Source: Microbispora rosea
GTDB taxonomy: Bacteria; Actinomycetota; Actinomycetes; Streptosporangiales; Streptosporangiaceae
Direction: 5' to 3'
DNA: 64,000 nucleotides
Assembly (NCBI RefSeq): GCF_900156315.1
Contig: NZ_FTNI01000001.1
Span: forward strand, 310,001-374,000
In this document: positions 29,783-38,174 of the stretch, in pieces
Numbering within the stretch: the first letter of the stretch is position 1
Layout: each line of letters begins with the position of its first letter
Notes under the pieces: model-generated
The model's input: the letters and a program-made list of their open reading frames with translations, nothing else
The model's database searches: none
What the model was told of the DNA's origin: nothing
Translations under genes and position numbers: made by a program

Positions 29783-31579
29783 CTACTTCACGTAGATGTC
29801 GAGCGCCGACTGCTCGCCCTCGACCGGGTCGAACTTGACCCCGCCGAGGCCCGAGCCGTACAGGCCGAAGTAGGTCTGGTAGAACTCGGGGACGATCGCG
29901 GCCTTGTCCATGATCTGCCGGTCGATCGCGGCCCACGCCTTACCCGCCTCGGCAGGGTCGCTGATGGCGTTGGCCTTGTCGATGGCGTCGTTGATCTCCG
30001 GCAGGTTGAGGTGCGTGTAGTTCGGCTGGTTGTCGGAGATCAGCCGGCCGTCGTACTGCGGCTGGATCGAGGTCGATCCGGTCGGCCAGTCGGCCGCCCA
30101 GCCGCCCCAGTAGATGTCGAACTTGTTGTCCACCGGGCCGATGGCGTCGTAGTACGTCGTCGGGTTGAGGGGCTTGGCCACGACCTTGAAGCCGGCCTTG
30201 GTCAGCGCCTCCTTGATGGCGACGGTGACCTTCTCCTGGACCGGCGTCTGGTTGTAGGCGTAGACGACGGTCGGGTTCGGGTCGCCCGACTTGGCGAGCA
30301 GCGCCTTGGCCGCCTCGGGGTCGCCCTCGGGCTTGGCGAGCTTGTTGTACAGGTCGAACGCCTCGTAGCCGAGCACCGTCGGGCTCATGACCGTCGTGGC
30401 GATCTTGCCGGCCGAGATCTCACCGCCCTGGAGCTGCTGGATCTGCTTGGACGGCCAGGCGGTGATGATGGCCTTGCGGACGTTGACGTCGGTGACCCGC
30501 GTGGTGTTGATGTTGTAGAAGGTCGTGAACGGCGTCAGGCCCTGCAGCGACCGCTTCATCAGCTCGGGGTCGCTCAGCACCTCCTGGATGCGCTCGGGCG
30601 CGACCGGGTTGTGGAAGGTGAACGCCTGCTTGTCGTTGCCCGTGTCGGCCATGAAGCGCTCGGTCGTCTGCTGCGACTGAAGGCCGAACTCCATGTGGAA
30701 CTTGTCCGGGTACGCGTGCCGAATGGGGTCGGTCTTCGGGTCCCAGTTCTCGTTGCGCTCCAGGTCCATCGACTTGTCCGTGATGTGGCTCACGATCTTG
30801 TACGGACCCGAGGAGAACGGCTGCTTGTCGTATTTCTGCTTCGTGTCCTGCGCCTTGGGCACGGCGCCGTAGCCGGTCATGGCCACGGTGAAGTTGAAGT
30901 CCGGGTGCTCCCCGTTGAGCTTGAAGATCACCGTCTTGTCGTCCGGAGTCTCGATCGTGTCGAGCTCCTTGCCGTCGTACGGGCCCTTGTACTGGTCGCG
31001 GAACGGCTTCTTCGGGTCCGGGACCAGCCACGTCTCGGCGTAGTCCGGGCCCTCGGTGATGAAGTCGGCGAACAGGCGCTCGAAGCTGTACTTGATGTCA
31101 GCGGAGGTGATCGGCGTGCCGTCCTGCCACTTCAGGCCGTCCTTGAGCGTGAACTGCCACGTCTTGCCGTTGTCCGTGGTGGTGCCGGTGTCGGTGGCCA
31201 GGTCGCCGACGAGCTTGATGTTGCCCGCGTCGTCGTGCTTGTACGCCGTGAGCTGGCGGGTGAACAGGTGGGACACCGAGGAGTTGTAGTTCACGTAGAC
31301 GCGGCCCGGGTCCAGGTGGCTGAAGTCGTCCCGGTCGATCATGTAGACCGTGCCGCCGGACTTGGCGCCGGACACCTCGGGTGCGGGGCCCGTGGAGTCG
31401 GCCGCGGTGCCGACCGAGATGGCGCTGACGGCCTTGTTCTCCAGGGGCTTCTGCGAGGCGGTGCCCGCTGCGCCCTGGGGCGCCCCGCCGCCTCCGCCCT
31501 TGGCGCAGCCGGCGAGGGCGAGCGCGCCCGCCGCGAGCACGGCCGTCATCGAGGCGATCCGCCTGCTATGCGATCTCAT
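29783..31579 (-). CDS. dppA: Peptide ABC transporter substrate-binding lipoprotein
   Basis: This family 5 extracellular solute-binding protein captures peptides or similar ligands. The signal peptide ends in lipobox LALAGC near residue 25, so it is a membrane-anchored lipoprotein. The SBP_bac_5 core runs from about residue 75 (F-S-H-L-D-P) through LKDGLKWQDGTPITSADIKYSFER to the C-terminus. ATG 31579 has GGAAGGA upstream; the open frame continues in the neighbouring permease region but has no coding character there. 598 residues. The ligand is not deducible. Confidence 0.92.
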   Translation of the reverse strand: MRSHSRRIASMTAVLAAGALALAGCAKGGGGGAPQGAAGTASQKPLENKAVSAISVGTAADSTGPAPEVSGAKSGGTVYMIDRDDFSHLDPGRVYVNYNSSVSHLFTRQLTAYKHDDAGNIKLVGDLATDTGTTTDNGKTWQFTLKDGLKWQDGTPITSADIKYSFERLFADFITEGPDYAETWLVPDPKKPFRDQYKGPYDGKELDTIETPDDKTVIFKLNGEHPDFNFTVAMTGYGAVPKAQDTKQKYDKQPFSSGPYKIVSHITDKSMDLERNENWDPKTDPIRHAYPDKFHMEFGLQSQQTTERFMADTGNDKQAFTFHNPVAPERIQEVLSDPELMKRSLQGLTPFTTFYNINTTRVTDVNVRKAIITAWPSKQIQQLQGGEISAGKIATTVMSPTVLGYEAFDLYNKLAKPEGDPEAAKALLAKSGDPNPTVVYAYNQTPVQEKVTVAIKEALTKAGFKVVAKPLNPTTYYDAIGPVDNKFDIYWGGWAADWPTGSTSIQPQYDGRLISDNQPNYTHLNLPEINDAIDKANAISDPAEAGKAWAAIDRQIMDKAAIVPEFYQTYFGLYGSGLGGVKFDPVEGEQSALDIYVK

Positions 31580-31611
31580 GTGGTCCTTCCTATGGGGGAG
31601 AGCGCGCGTGG

Positions 31612-32631
31612 TCAGCGCTTTGTCTTGGGGTCGAAGGCGTCGCGGATGGAGTCCCCGAGCAGGTTGAACGCGACGACGAAGATCAGCATGGACACGCCGG
31701 GGAACAGGAGGTAGGTCACGTCGGAGTGGTAGACGTTCACCCCCACCTGGAACATCCGGCCCCAGTCGGGGGTGGGTTCCGTCATGCCGACGCCCAGGAA
31801 GCCGAGACCGGCCTCGGCGCCCACGTACAGCGGGAGCGCGAGCGTGGACTGGATGATGATCGGCGTCCAGAGGTTGGGCAGGAGCTCCTTGAAGATCACT
31901 CTGGCCGGCGACGCGCCGGTGACGCGGGCCGCCTCCACGAACTCGCGCGCCCGCAGCGACAGCACCTGCGCGCGGAGCAGGCGGGCGATCGTGGCCCAGC
32001 CGAGGACGGTGAGGACGACGCAGATGGACACGTAGCGCAGCCAGACGGGCGTCTCCTCCTCCGGCAGCACGATCGCGGCCTCGACGACCGGCAGGAAGAC
32101 GATCAGGAAGAGCTGCGAGGGGAACGCGAGCAGCGTGTCGATGACCCGCCCGATCACGTAGTCCGTCTTGCCGCCGAGATAGCCGGAGGTGATGCCCATC
32201 GCGACGCCGATGACGGTGGTGATCACCGTCACGACGATCGCGATGCTCAGCGAGGTGCGGATGCCGTACACGAGCTGGGTGAACACGTCGCGGCCCAGGC
32301 CCGGCTCCAGGCCGAACCAGAAGTCGCCGCTCATGCCGCCGTTGGGCGCGATCGGGTAGCCGAAGTCGTTGAGCAGGCCGGGCTGGTTCTGGCCGTAGGT
32401 CGTGTACGGATCCTTGCCGTACAGCGCGGCGATCACGGGAGCCAGCAGCGCGATCAGGAAGAACGCGAGCACGATGAAGGCCGAGACCACGCCCGTCTTG
32501 TCGCGCCGGAAACGGCGCCACATGAGCTGGCCGGGCGATCGGCCGACGACGGCGGAACCGGAACCGGCGGCGCCCGCGGTGTCCGCGGACTCGGCGGCGG
32601 CGTCGGTCGCGGTCGAGGAGGGGAACGTCAT
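31612..32631 (-). CDS. dppC: Peptide ABC transporter permease (DppC type), first gene of operon
   Basis: The permease has an Ala/Ser-rich cytoplasmic N-terminus (about 30 residues), the DppC N-terminal domain with RRFRRDKTGVVSAFIVL, and the EAA loop VEAARVTGASPARVIFKELLPN. About six membrane spans are visible in 339 residues. It unusually leads the operon: dppC-dppA-dppB-dppD-dppF. A TATAGT box lies about 47 nt upstream on the minus strand. Confidence 0.92.
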   Translation of the reverse strand: MTFPSSTATDAAAESADTAGAAGSGSAVVGRSPGQLMWRRFRRDKTGVVSAFIVLAFFLIALLAPVIAALYGKDPYTTYGQNQPGLLNDFGYPIAPNGGMSGDFWFGLEPGLGRDVFTQLVYGIRTSLSIAIVVTVITTVIGVAMGITSGYLGGKTDYVIGRVIDTLLAFPSQLFLIVFLPVVEAAIVLPEEETPVWLRYVSICVVLTVLGWATIARLLRAQVLSLRAREFVEAARVTGASPARVIFKELLPNLWTPIIIQSTLALPLYVGAEAGLGFLGVGMTEPTPDWGRMFQVGVNVYHSDVTYLLFPGVSMLIFVVAFNLLGDSIRDAFDPKTKR

Positions 32632-32826
32632 GGTGCGGTGCTCCCGGGTGGACCATTAACGATCGGAAGAGATCCGACTATAGGGAACCCTGGCAACTAA
32701 TTTTGCAGGGGTCAATCACTTGGGGCGGGCAGTCCGCCACTTGTTTGCTTCGTTGTGCAAAGTAAATCACCTTGTGTCCTGCGACCGCATTGACCTCGGT
32801 ATACGTGGCGCGGAACACTACTTATT
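32632..32826. other. Divergent intergenic region, left part
   Basis: This AT-richer stretch between dppC and the rib leader holds the dpp promoter candidate and a TTGACC near 32793 on the plus strand, but no convincing gene. Translated frames here lack coding bias. Confidence 0.5.
32678..32683 (-). promoter_or_regulatory. Candidate -10 box of the dpp operon
   Basis: On the minus strand TATAGT lies about 46 nt before the dppC ATG. No good -35 is visible at 16-18 nt, so activator dependence is possible. Confidence 0.35.
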
Positions 32827-32862
32827 ACACAAATGCTTTTGTGTCACAGCTTTGTGACACAA
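32827..32862. promoter_or_regulatory. Two overlapping perfect palindromes (candidate operators)
   Basis: ACACAAA-TGCT-TTTGTGT (32827-32844) and TTGTGTCACA-GCTT-TGTGACACAA (32839-32862) are both perfect inverted repeats and share TTGTGT. They lie in the divergent region between the dpp operon and the FMN leader. The symmetry suggests binding by a dimeric regulator, perhaps of the CRP/FNR or GntR type. Confidence 0.55.
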
Positions 32863-32950
32863 CCCGCACACCGCTGAGACGAACCCAACGGGGTAAGCGT
32901 GTGCCGCAGATCACCACAATCCCGCCCTACGGCTACAAGCCGGGCATGGC

Positions 32951-32956
32951 TACACT
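32951..32956 (+). promoter_or_regulatory. Candidate -10 box of the rib operon
   Basis: TACACT lies about 25 nt before the riboswitch aptamer. No good -35 hexamer is visible. Confidence 0.35.
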
Positions 32957-32978
32957 GACGGGTAGCAGAGCAGCGTGC

Positions 32979-33113
32979 TCCGGGGTCGGTGTAATTCCGA
33001 ACCGGCGGTGACACCCCTGTCCCCAGGGGTGAAGTCCGCGACCCGGCCGAAGCCATCGGCCGGTGGACCTGGTGAGATTCCAGGACCGACGGTGAAAGTC
33101 CGGATGGGAGGAA
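32979..33113 (+). ncRNA. FMN riboswitch (RFN element)
   Basis: The conserved RFN blocks appear in order: GGGGTCGGTG, ATTCCGAACCGGCGGTGA, AGTCCGCGACCCG, GACCTGGTGAGATTCCAGGA and CCGACGGTGAAAGTCCGGAT, ending in GGGAGGA. It precedes ribD by about 140 nt and should repress the whole rib operon when FMN is abundant. The expression platform is probably the GC hairpins at 33124-33180. Confidence 0.96.
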
Positions 33114-33144
33114 GCGCGCGAACGGGCGGCCGTGGTGCCGCCGG

Positions 33145-33160
33145 GCGGCCGTGTGGCCGC
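33145..33160 (+). terminator. Hairpin in the riboswitch expression platform
   Basis: GCGGCC-GTGT-GGCCGC is a perfect stem about 30 nt after the aptamer, within a cluster of GGCGGCC/GGCCGCC segments able to pair in alternative ways. There is no U-tract. Confidence 0.45.
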
Positions 33161-33253
33161 GCCGGCGGTGGTGCCTTCCGTGCAGGTGATGCGAGGCCGC
33201 ATCCCGAACGATCCCCGGGGCCCGCCGTAGACAACGGCGAGAGGAAGACCGGG

Positions 33254-34417
33254 GTGACCTCAGCGGACATCCTTCACATGCGGCGCGCGATCGCGCTCGC
33301 CGCCCGGGGCCTGGGCGGTACCAGCCCCAATCCAGTCGTCGGCTGTGTGATCCTCGATCCGTCGGGCGAGGTCGCGGGAGAGGGCTTCCACGCCTACGCC
33401 GGAGGGCCGCACGCCGAGGTCGTGGCGCTGCGCGAGGCCGGCGAACGGGCCAGGGGCGGCACGGCCTACGTGACGCTGGAGCCCTGCAACCACACCGGCA
33501 GGACCGGCCCCTGCTCCGCCGCCCTCCTGGAGGCGGGCGTGGCCCGGGTCGTCGTCGCCGTCTCCGACCCCAACCCGAAGGCCGCGGGCGGCGCCGCCGT
33601 GCTGCGGCGGCACGGCGTGGTGGTGGACGAGGGCGTGCTGACCGCCGAGGCCGAGGAGGTCAACGCCGCCTGGCTGACCTACGTGCGGGCCGGCAGGCCG
33701 CATGTGACCTGGAAGTTCGCCGCCACCGTGGACGGCCGCTCCGCGGCCGAGGACGGCACCAGCCAGTGGATCACCTCGCCCGAGGCCAGGGCGGACGTGC
33801 ACCGCCTGCGGGCAGGCAGCGACGCCGTCGTCGCCGGCATCGGCACCGTGCTCGCCGACGACCCCCGGCTGACCGCCAGGCCCGCCGCGGGCGTCCCCGT
33901 CCCCGCACGCGCGGCGCCCGTGCTGCGCGTGGTCGTGGATTCCGACGCCCGCACCCCGGCCGCCGCCCGTGTCCTTGACGGCGAGGCCCCGACGCTGGTG
34001 GGCGTCGCAGAGGACGCGGCCGTCCCCGCCCATCTGTCCCCTCACGCCGTACGGCTCCCGCGCGTCCCCGGCGGGATCGACCTGCACGCCCTCCTGGCCG
34101 AGCTGCACGGCAGGCAGGTCGTGAGCGTGCTGATCGAAGGCGGGCCCACCCTCGCCGGCGCCTTCCTCCGCGAGGGCCTGGTCGACCGGGTCGTCGGCTA
34201 CCTCGCCCCGGCGCTGCTGGGGGCGGGAGCGGCCGCGCTCGGCCCTGCGGGCGCCTCGACGATCACCGAGATCCACCGGCTGGAGTTCGCCGAAGTCACC
34301 CCCGTCGGACCGGACCTCAGGCTGGTCCTGCGTCCCAAGTCCTCCGGCATCGCGTCCTCCGGCATCGCGTCCTCCGGCCCCGAGTCCTCCAGCCTGCAGT
34401 CCCCTAAGGAGAGCTGA
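33254..34417 (+). CDS. ribD: Bifunctional riboflavin deaminase/reductase
   Basis: RibD performs the deamination and reduction steps after GTP cyclohydrolase II. The N-terminal cytidine-deaminase-like domain has the zinc motif HAEV and PCNHTGRTGPC; the C-terminal reductase domain (about residue 145 on) includes WKFAATVDGRSA and VLIEGGPTLAGAFL. GTG 33254 is preferred (purine-rich GAGAGGAAG upstream); ATG 33278 is an alternative. The last ~20 residues are a Ser-rich tail encoded by 15-bp repeats, not seen in the conserved fold. Confidence 0.94.
   Translation: MTSADILHMRRAIALAARGLGGTSPNPVVGCVILDPSGEVAGEGFHAYAGGPHAEVVALREAGERARGGTAYVTLEPCNHTGRTGPCSAALLEAGVARVVVAVSDPNPKAAGGAAVLRRHGVVVDEGVLTAEAEEVNAAWLTYVRAGRPHVTWKFAATVDGRSAAEDGTSQWITSPEARADVHRLRAGSDAVVAGIGTVLADDPRLTARPAAGVPVPARAAPVLRVVVDSDARTPAAARVLDGEAPTLVGVAEDAAVPAHLSPHAVRLPRVPGGIDLHALLAELHGRQVVSVLIEGGPTLAGAFLREGLVDRVVGYLAPALLGAGAAALGPAGASTITEIHRLEFAEVTPVGPDLRLVLRPKSSGIASSGIASSGPESSSLQSPKES
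34339..34398 (+). repeat. 15-bp tandem repeat at the 3' end of ribD (4 units)
   Basis: GTCCTCCGGCATCGC occurs twice, followed by two degraded units, encoding S-S-G-I-A repeats. It extends RibD without a frameshift. Confidence 0.8.
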
Positions 34418-35026
34418 ATGTTCACCGGAATCGTCGAGGAGCTCGGCGAGGTCGTGGCACTCGAGGCGCGGGGCGACTCCGCGCGTCTCACCGTGCGCGG
34501 CGCGGTCGTCACCTCGGACGCCGGGCACGGCGACTCCATCGCCGTCAACGGCGTCTGCCTCACCGTGGCCGGCGCCGAGGGGGACTCCTTCACCGCCGAC
34601 GTGATGAAGGAGACCCTCGACCGGTCGTCGCTCGGGGCCCTGCGCCCCGGTTCACGGGTCAACCTGGAGCGCGCCGTACGGGCCGACCAGCGGCTCGGCG
34701 GGCATATCATGCAGGGCCACGTCGACGGGACCGGGGAGGTGCTGTCGCGCGAGCCCGGGGAGCACTGGGAGATCGTGCGGCTCTCGCTGCCCGCGAACCT
34801 CGCCCGATATGTCGTGGAGAAGGGCTCGATCGCGGTGGACGGCGTCAGCCTCACCGTGACCGCCGTGACGGAGGACACCTTCTCCGTCAGCCTGATCCCC
34901 ACCACCCTCGAACTCACCACGCTCGGCCGCAAGCAGCCGGGCGAGCCGGTCAACCTCGAGGTCGACGTGATCGCCAAGTACGTCGAGAAGCTCACCGCGG
35001 CGACCGCCAAGGGAGTCTCGGCATGA
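34418..35026 (+). CDS. ribE: Riboflavin synthase alpha chain
   Basis: Riboflavin synthase dismutates two lumazines to riboflavin. The N-terminal [10 protein letters not shown] and the internal duplication of two lumazine-binding barrels (…[11 protein letters not shown]… and …[11 protein letters not shown]…) are diagnostic. The 202-residue length is normal. The ATG follows the ribD stop directly and uses AAGGAGA in the ribD 3' end. The TGA overlaps the next ATG (ATGA, 35023-35026). Confidence 0.97.
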   Translation: MFTGIVEELGEVVALEARGDSARLTVRGAVVTSDAGHGDSIAVNGVCLTVAGAEGDSFTADVMKETLDRSSLGALRPGSRVNLERAVRADQRLGGHIMQGHVDGTGEVLSREPGEHWEIVRLSLPANLARYVVEKGSIAVDGVSLTVTAVTEDTFSVSLIPTTLELTTLGRKQPGEPVNLEVDVIAKYVEKLTAATAKGVSA

Positions 35027-35655
35027 GCTGGACGGAGGCCGGGTTCGACGTCTTCGGGCAGCATGTCCTCTGGACCGACCTGGTGGGCAACGTGTGCGCG
35101 CTGGGCACGGTGTGGCTCGCGATCAAGAAGACGATCTGGACCTGGCCGGTGCAGCTGCTCGGGTCGGCGCTGCTGTTCGTGGCGTCGTTCAGCGCGCACA
35201 TCACCGGCAACGCGCTCAAGCAGGCGCTGTTCGGCATCCTGGCGGTCTACGGCTGGGTGAAGTGGTCGCGCGGCACGCGCGGCGGCGCGGAGCTGCCGAT
35301 CCGCTCGGCGCGCGTCCGGGAGCGCGTCACGCTGGTGATCGTCATGATCGCCGGGACGGTCGCGGTCGCGCTGCTGTTCACCCTGCTCAACTCCCGCGGC
35401 TGGAACATCTCCTGGGCGCCGTGGCCGGACGCCTACATCTTCGTCGGCAGCGCGGTGGCGACCTGGGCGCAGGGCAAGGCGCTGGTCGACTTCTGGATCA
35501 TCTGGGTGGCCGTGGACCTCGTGGGGGTGCCGCTGGCGTTCAGCTCCGGGCTGGTGGTCTCCGGCCTCGTGTACGGATTGTTCTTCGTGATGGTGATGAT
35601 CGGGTTCCGGGACTGGCTGCGCCAGTCGCGCGAGTTGCGGGCGGTGACCGCATGA
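35023..35655 (+). CDS. ribM: PnuC-family vitamin transporter, probably riboflavin importer RibM
   Basis: The 210-residue membrane protein shows about seven hydrophobic segments and the PnuC-family pattern ([38 protein letters not shown]). PnuC members import nicotinamide riboside, but actinobacterial members in FMN-riboswitch rib operons (RibM) import riboflavin. Its place between ribE and ribBA, with overlaps on both sides, argues for riboflavin. The substrate is inferred from context. Confidence 0.88.
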   Translation: MSWTEAGFDVFGQHVLWTDLVGNVCALGTVWLAIKKTIWTWPVQLLGSALLFVASFSAHITGNALKQALFGILAVYGWVKWSRGTRGGAELPIRSARVRERVTLVIVMIAGTVAVALLFTLLNSRGWNISWAPWPDAYIFVGSAVATWAQGKALVDFWIIWVAVDLVGVPLAFSSGLVVSGLVYGLFFVMVMIGFRDWLRQSRELRAVTA

Positions 35656-36932
35656 GTGAGGGAAAGCGCCACATGGGCGGGATCAGGCTGGATCCGATCG
35701 AGCGGGCCGTCAACGACATCAGGGACGGCAGGCCCGTCGTGGTGGTGGACAACGAGAACCGCGAGAACGAGGGCGACCTCATCTTCGCGGCGTCGAAGGC
35801 CACGCCCGAGCTGGTCGCCTTCATGATCCGCTACACGAGCGGCGTCATCTGCGTCGGCATGGAGGGCGCCACGCTCGACCGGCTCGGCCTGCCGCTGATG
35901 GTGCAGGACAACCGCGAGCGCCTGCGCACCGCGTACACGATCAGCGTGGACGCCAGGGACGGGGTGACGACGGGCATCTCCGCCGCCGACCGGGCCAAGA
36001 CGATCAGGACCCTGTGCGACTCGGCCACCGAGCCGTACGAGCTGGTCCGGCCGGGGCACATCTTCCCGCTGCGTTACCGGGAGGGCGGCGTGCTGGTGCG
36101 GCCCGGGCACACCGAGGCGTCGGTGGACCTCGCCAGGCTCGCCGGGCTGACCCCGGCCGGCGCGCTCGCCGAGATCGTCAACGACGACGGCACGATGGCG
36201 CGCCTGCCCCGCCTGCGCGAGTTCGCCGACGAGCACGACCTCGCGCTGGTGTCGATCGAGCAGCTCATCGAGCACCGCCGCAGGTCCGAGCGGATGGTCA
36301 CCAGGGTCGCCGAGACGCGCATTCCCAACCGGTACGGCGTCTGGCGGGCGTACGGCTACGCCAGCGCCGTCGACGGCGGCGAGCACATCGCGCTGGTGTA
36401 CGGCGACATCGAGGACGGCGAGAACGTGCTCGTCCGGGCGCACTCGGAATGCCTCACCGGCGACGTGCTCGGCTCGCTGCGCTGCGACTGCGGCGTGCAG
36501 CTCGACACCGCCATGCGCATGATCGCCGAGAACGGGCGCGGCGTGATCGTGTACCTGCGCGGCCACGAGGGGCGGGGCATCGGCCTGCTGGCCAAGCTGC
36601 GCGCCTACAGCCTGCAGGACAACGGCAGCGACACCGTCGACGCCAACCTGGAGCTGGGGCTGCCGGTGGACGCCAGGGAGTTCTCCAACGCCGGGCAGAT
36701 GCTCGCCGACCTCGGCGTGAAGTCGGTGCGGCTGCTGACCAACAACCCGGCCAAGGTGCGGGGCATGGACGGGTACGGCATCAAGGTCCTGGGCCGCGAG
36801 CCGATGCCGGTGGCGATGAACCCCTACAACGAGCGGTATCTGACCGCAAAGCGCGACCGGCTCGGTCACGAGATCTCGGGCGGCGTCCCCCGCGACATCC
36901 ACGGCGAACACTTCGGCAAGGAGGCTTCGTGA
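35652..36932 (+). CDS. ribBA: Bifunctional DHBP synthase/GTP cyclohydrolase II
   Basis: RibBA makes both riboflavin precursors: 3,4-dihydroxybutanone 4-phosphate from ribulose 5-phosphate and the pyrimidine from GTP. The RibB half (residues to about 205) has [10 protein letters not shown] and [14 protein letters not shown]. The RibA half has the zinc site [18 protein letters not shown] and [15 protein letters not shown] 35652 overlaps the preceding stop (ATGA). The 426-residue length is normal. Confidence 0.97.
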   Translation: MSEGKRHMGGIRLDPIERAVNDIRDGRPVVVVDNENRENEGDLIFAASKATPELVAFMIRYTSGVICVGMEGATLDRLGLPLMVQDNRERLRTAYTISVDARDGVTTGISAADRAKTIRTLCDSATEPYELVRPGHIFPLRYREGGVLVRPGHTEASVDLARLAGLTPAGALAEIVNDDGTMARLPRLREFADEHDLALVSIEQLIEHRRRSERMVTRVAETRIPNRYGVWRAYGYASAVDGGEHIALVYGDIEDGENVLVRAHSECLTGDVLGSLRCDCGVQLDTAMRMIAENGRGVIVYLRGHEGRGIGLLAKLRAYSLQDNGSDTVDANLELGLPVDAREFSNAGQMLADLGVKSVRLLTNNPAKVRGMDGYGIKVLGREPMPVAMNPYNERYLTAKRDRLGHEISGGVPRDIHGEHFGKEAS

Positions 36933-36954
36933 GCGCGCGAAGCGAGCGAATCGG
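36933..36954. repeat. GCGAAGCGAGCGAATC-type block between ribBA and ribH
   Basis: GCGCGCGAAGCGAGCGAATC follows the ribBA stop. It resembles the GAGCGA-rich block near 7070-7160 and looks like a short dispersed intergenic repeat. Confidence 0.45.
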
Positions 36955-37008
36955 TGAACACGGCGCGGTCCGCTCATGCGGATCCGAGCCCTCAGGCGAG
37001 GAGGCATC

Positions 37009-37479
37009 ATGAGCGGCGAGGGACGGCCGGAGGCGGCGGCGGTGGACGCGGGCGGGCTGACCGTCGGCATCGTCGCCGCCCGGTGGCACGAGAAGATCAC
37101 CGACCAGTTGCTCGCGCGGGCGGAGCAGGCGGCGCGGGACAGCGGGGCGGCCGTGGTCGCGGCCCGCGTGGCCGGGTCGCTGGAGATCCCGGTGGTCGCG
37201 CAGGCCCTGGCGCGGCGCTGCGACGCCGTCGTCGCGCTCGGCGTGGTGGTCCGAGGGGAGACGGCCCACTTCGACTACGTCTGCGACTCGGTGACCACGG
37301 GCCTGACCAGGGTCTCGCTCGACGAGTCGACCCCGGTGGGCAACGGGGTGCTCACCTGTGACACCCTTGATCAAGCGGTTGAGCGGTCCGGCGTGCCGGG
37401 CAGCAAGGAGGACAAGGGGTACGAGGCGACGATCGCCGCCCTGGAGACCGCCCTCTTCCTTCGCGGCCTCACCGGCTGA
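37009..37479 (+). CDS. ribH: 6,7-dimethyl-8-ribityllumazine synthase
   Basis: RibH condenses the two RibBA/RibD products to lumazine. The segments [27 protein letters not shown] and the catalytic-histidine loop [14 protein letters not shown] are conserved. ATG 37009 follows a full AGGAGG (36999-37004); an in-frame ATG at 36976 is less likely. The 156-residue length is normal. It is the last gene of the riboswitch operon. Confidence 0.96.
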   Translation: MSGEGRPEAAAVDAGGLTVGIVAARWHEKITDQLLARAEQAARDSGAAVVAARVAGSLEIPVVAQALARRCDAVVALGVVVRGETAHFDYVCDSVTTGLTRVSLDESTPVGNGVLTCDTLDQAVERSGVPGSKEDKGYEATIAALETALFLRGLTG

Positions 37480-37494
37480 CCTCGCCCGGTCTTC

Positions 37495-37554
37495 GAAGCC
37501 GCAGCCCGCGAAGCCGCAATCCTGGAAGTCGCAGTCCTCGCATCCGCAGCGCCG
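37495..37554 (+). repeat. 15-bp repeat array after ribH (4 imperfect units)
   Basis: GAAGCCGCAGCCCGC, GAAGCCGCAATCCTG, GAAGTCGCAGTCCTC and a degraded fourth unit follow head to tail. The region is non-coding as far as I can see. Confidence 0.7.
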
Positions 37555-37655
37555 AGCCGGGAAGACTTGACTGGTGATCACGCAGTATCCGCACGCCGCC
37601 CCGGAGGCCGGGGACGCCGTACGCCGCTTCGCCGTGCCGGCTCGCGGGGGTCGTC

Positions 37656-38105
37656 ATGCCTGAGAGCACGCCTCCGCTGCCCGTCACCTGGCGTCCCCGC
37701 GCCACGACGATCATCGCGTACGGCATGGCGGCGGTGATGGTGATCGGCTCGATCCTGATGGCCGTCGTGCTGCCGGAGCAGTTCGGGCTCGCCGACCGGC
37801 TGGGGATGGTCGCCTTCGGCGTGGCGGTGGCGTGCGTGCTGCACCTGCTCGGCCGCCTGCGGGTGCGGGCGGACGAGAAGGGGATCACGGTGGTGAACCC
37901 GCTGCGGGTCCACCGCTTCGAGTGGGCCGAGGTGCTGGACGTCACGATGGTGGAGGGCGACCCCTGGCCCAAGCTGGACCTCGCCAACGGGATCAGCCTG
38001 GGCGCCATGGGCATCCAGAGCACCGAGCGGGAACGGTCGCGGCGGGCGGTGGCCCAGCTCACCGCCCTCATCCGCGAGCGCGGCGAGGCCCCCGACCGCC
38101 TGTGA
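37656..38105 (+). CDS. Membrane protein with bacterial PH domain
   Basis: The 149-residue protein has two hydrophobic segments (about residues 20-40 and 52-70) followed by a PH-like beta domain (VRADEKGITVVNPLRVHRFEWAEVLDVTM). This arrangement is that of the actinobacterial PH-domain proteins often found near ribH. As I recall from Streptomyces, hisE and hisG lie between ribH and this gene; they are absent here. Function unknown. ATG 37656 follows CGGGGG. Confidence 0.85.
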   Translation: MPESTPPLPVTWRPRATTIIAYGMAAVMVIGSILMAVVLPEQFGLADRLGMVAFGVAVACVLHLLGRLRVRADEKGITVVNPLRVHRFEWAEVLDVTMVEGDPWPKLDLANGISLGAMGIQSTERERSRRAVAQLTALIRERGEAPDRL

Positions 38106-38154
38106 CGGCGACCGCAAGGGACGACGGCGAGGCCCTCGACCGCCTGTGACGGCG
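38082..38154. repeat. Direct duplication of the PH-gene 3' end
   Basis: A 29-bp segment including the stop codon (38082-38110) recurs at 38126-38154 with one mismatch, a 44-bp period. The palindrome GCCGGGGCCCCGGC follows at 38155-38168 between the convergent genes. Confidence 0.75.
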
Positions 38155-38174
38155 GCCGGGGCCCCGGCGGGTCG

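Noticed and set aside
28304-31714. Plus-strand 1136-codon frame opposite the peptide transporter
   Set aside because: It is antisense to dppD, dppB and dppA; low-complexity Val/Asp/Arg/His composition marks it as a shadow.
32827-32862. CRISPR-like or attachment-site reading of the palindromes
   Set aside because: Only one cluster is present with no spacers, no cas genes and no integrase, so an operator is the simpler reading.
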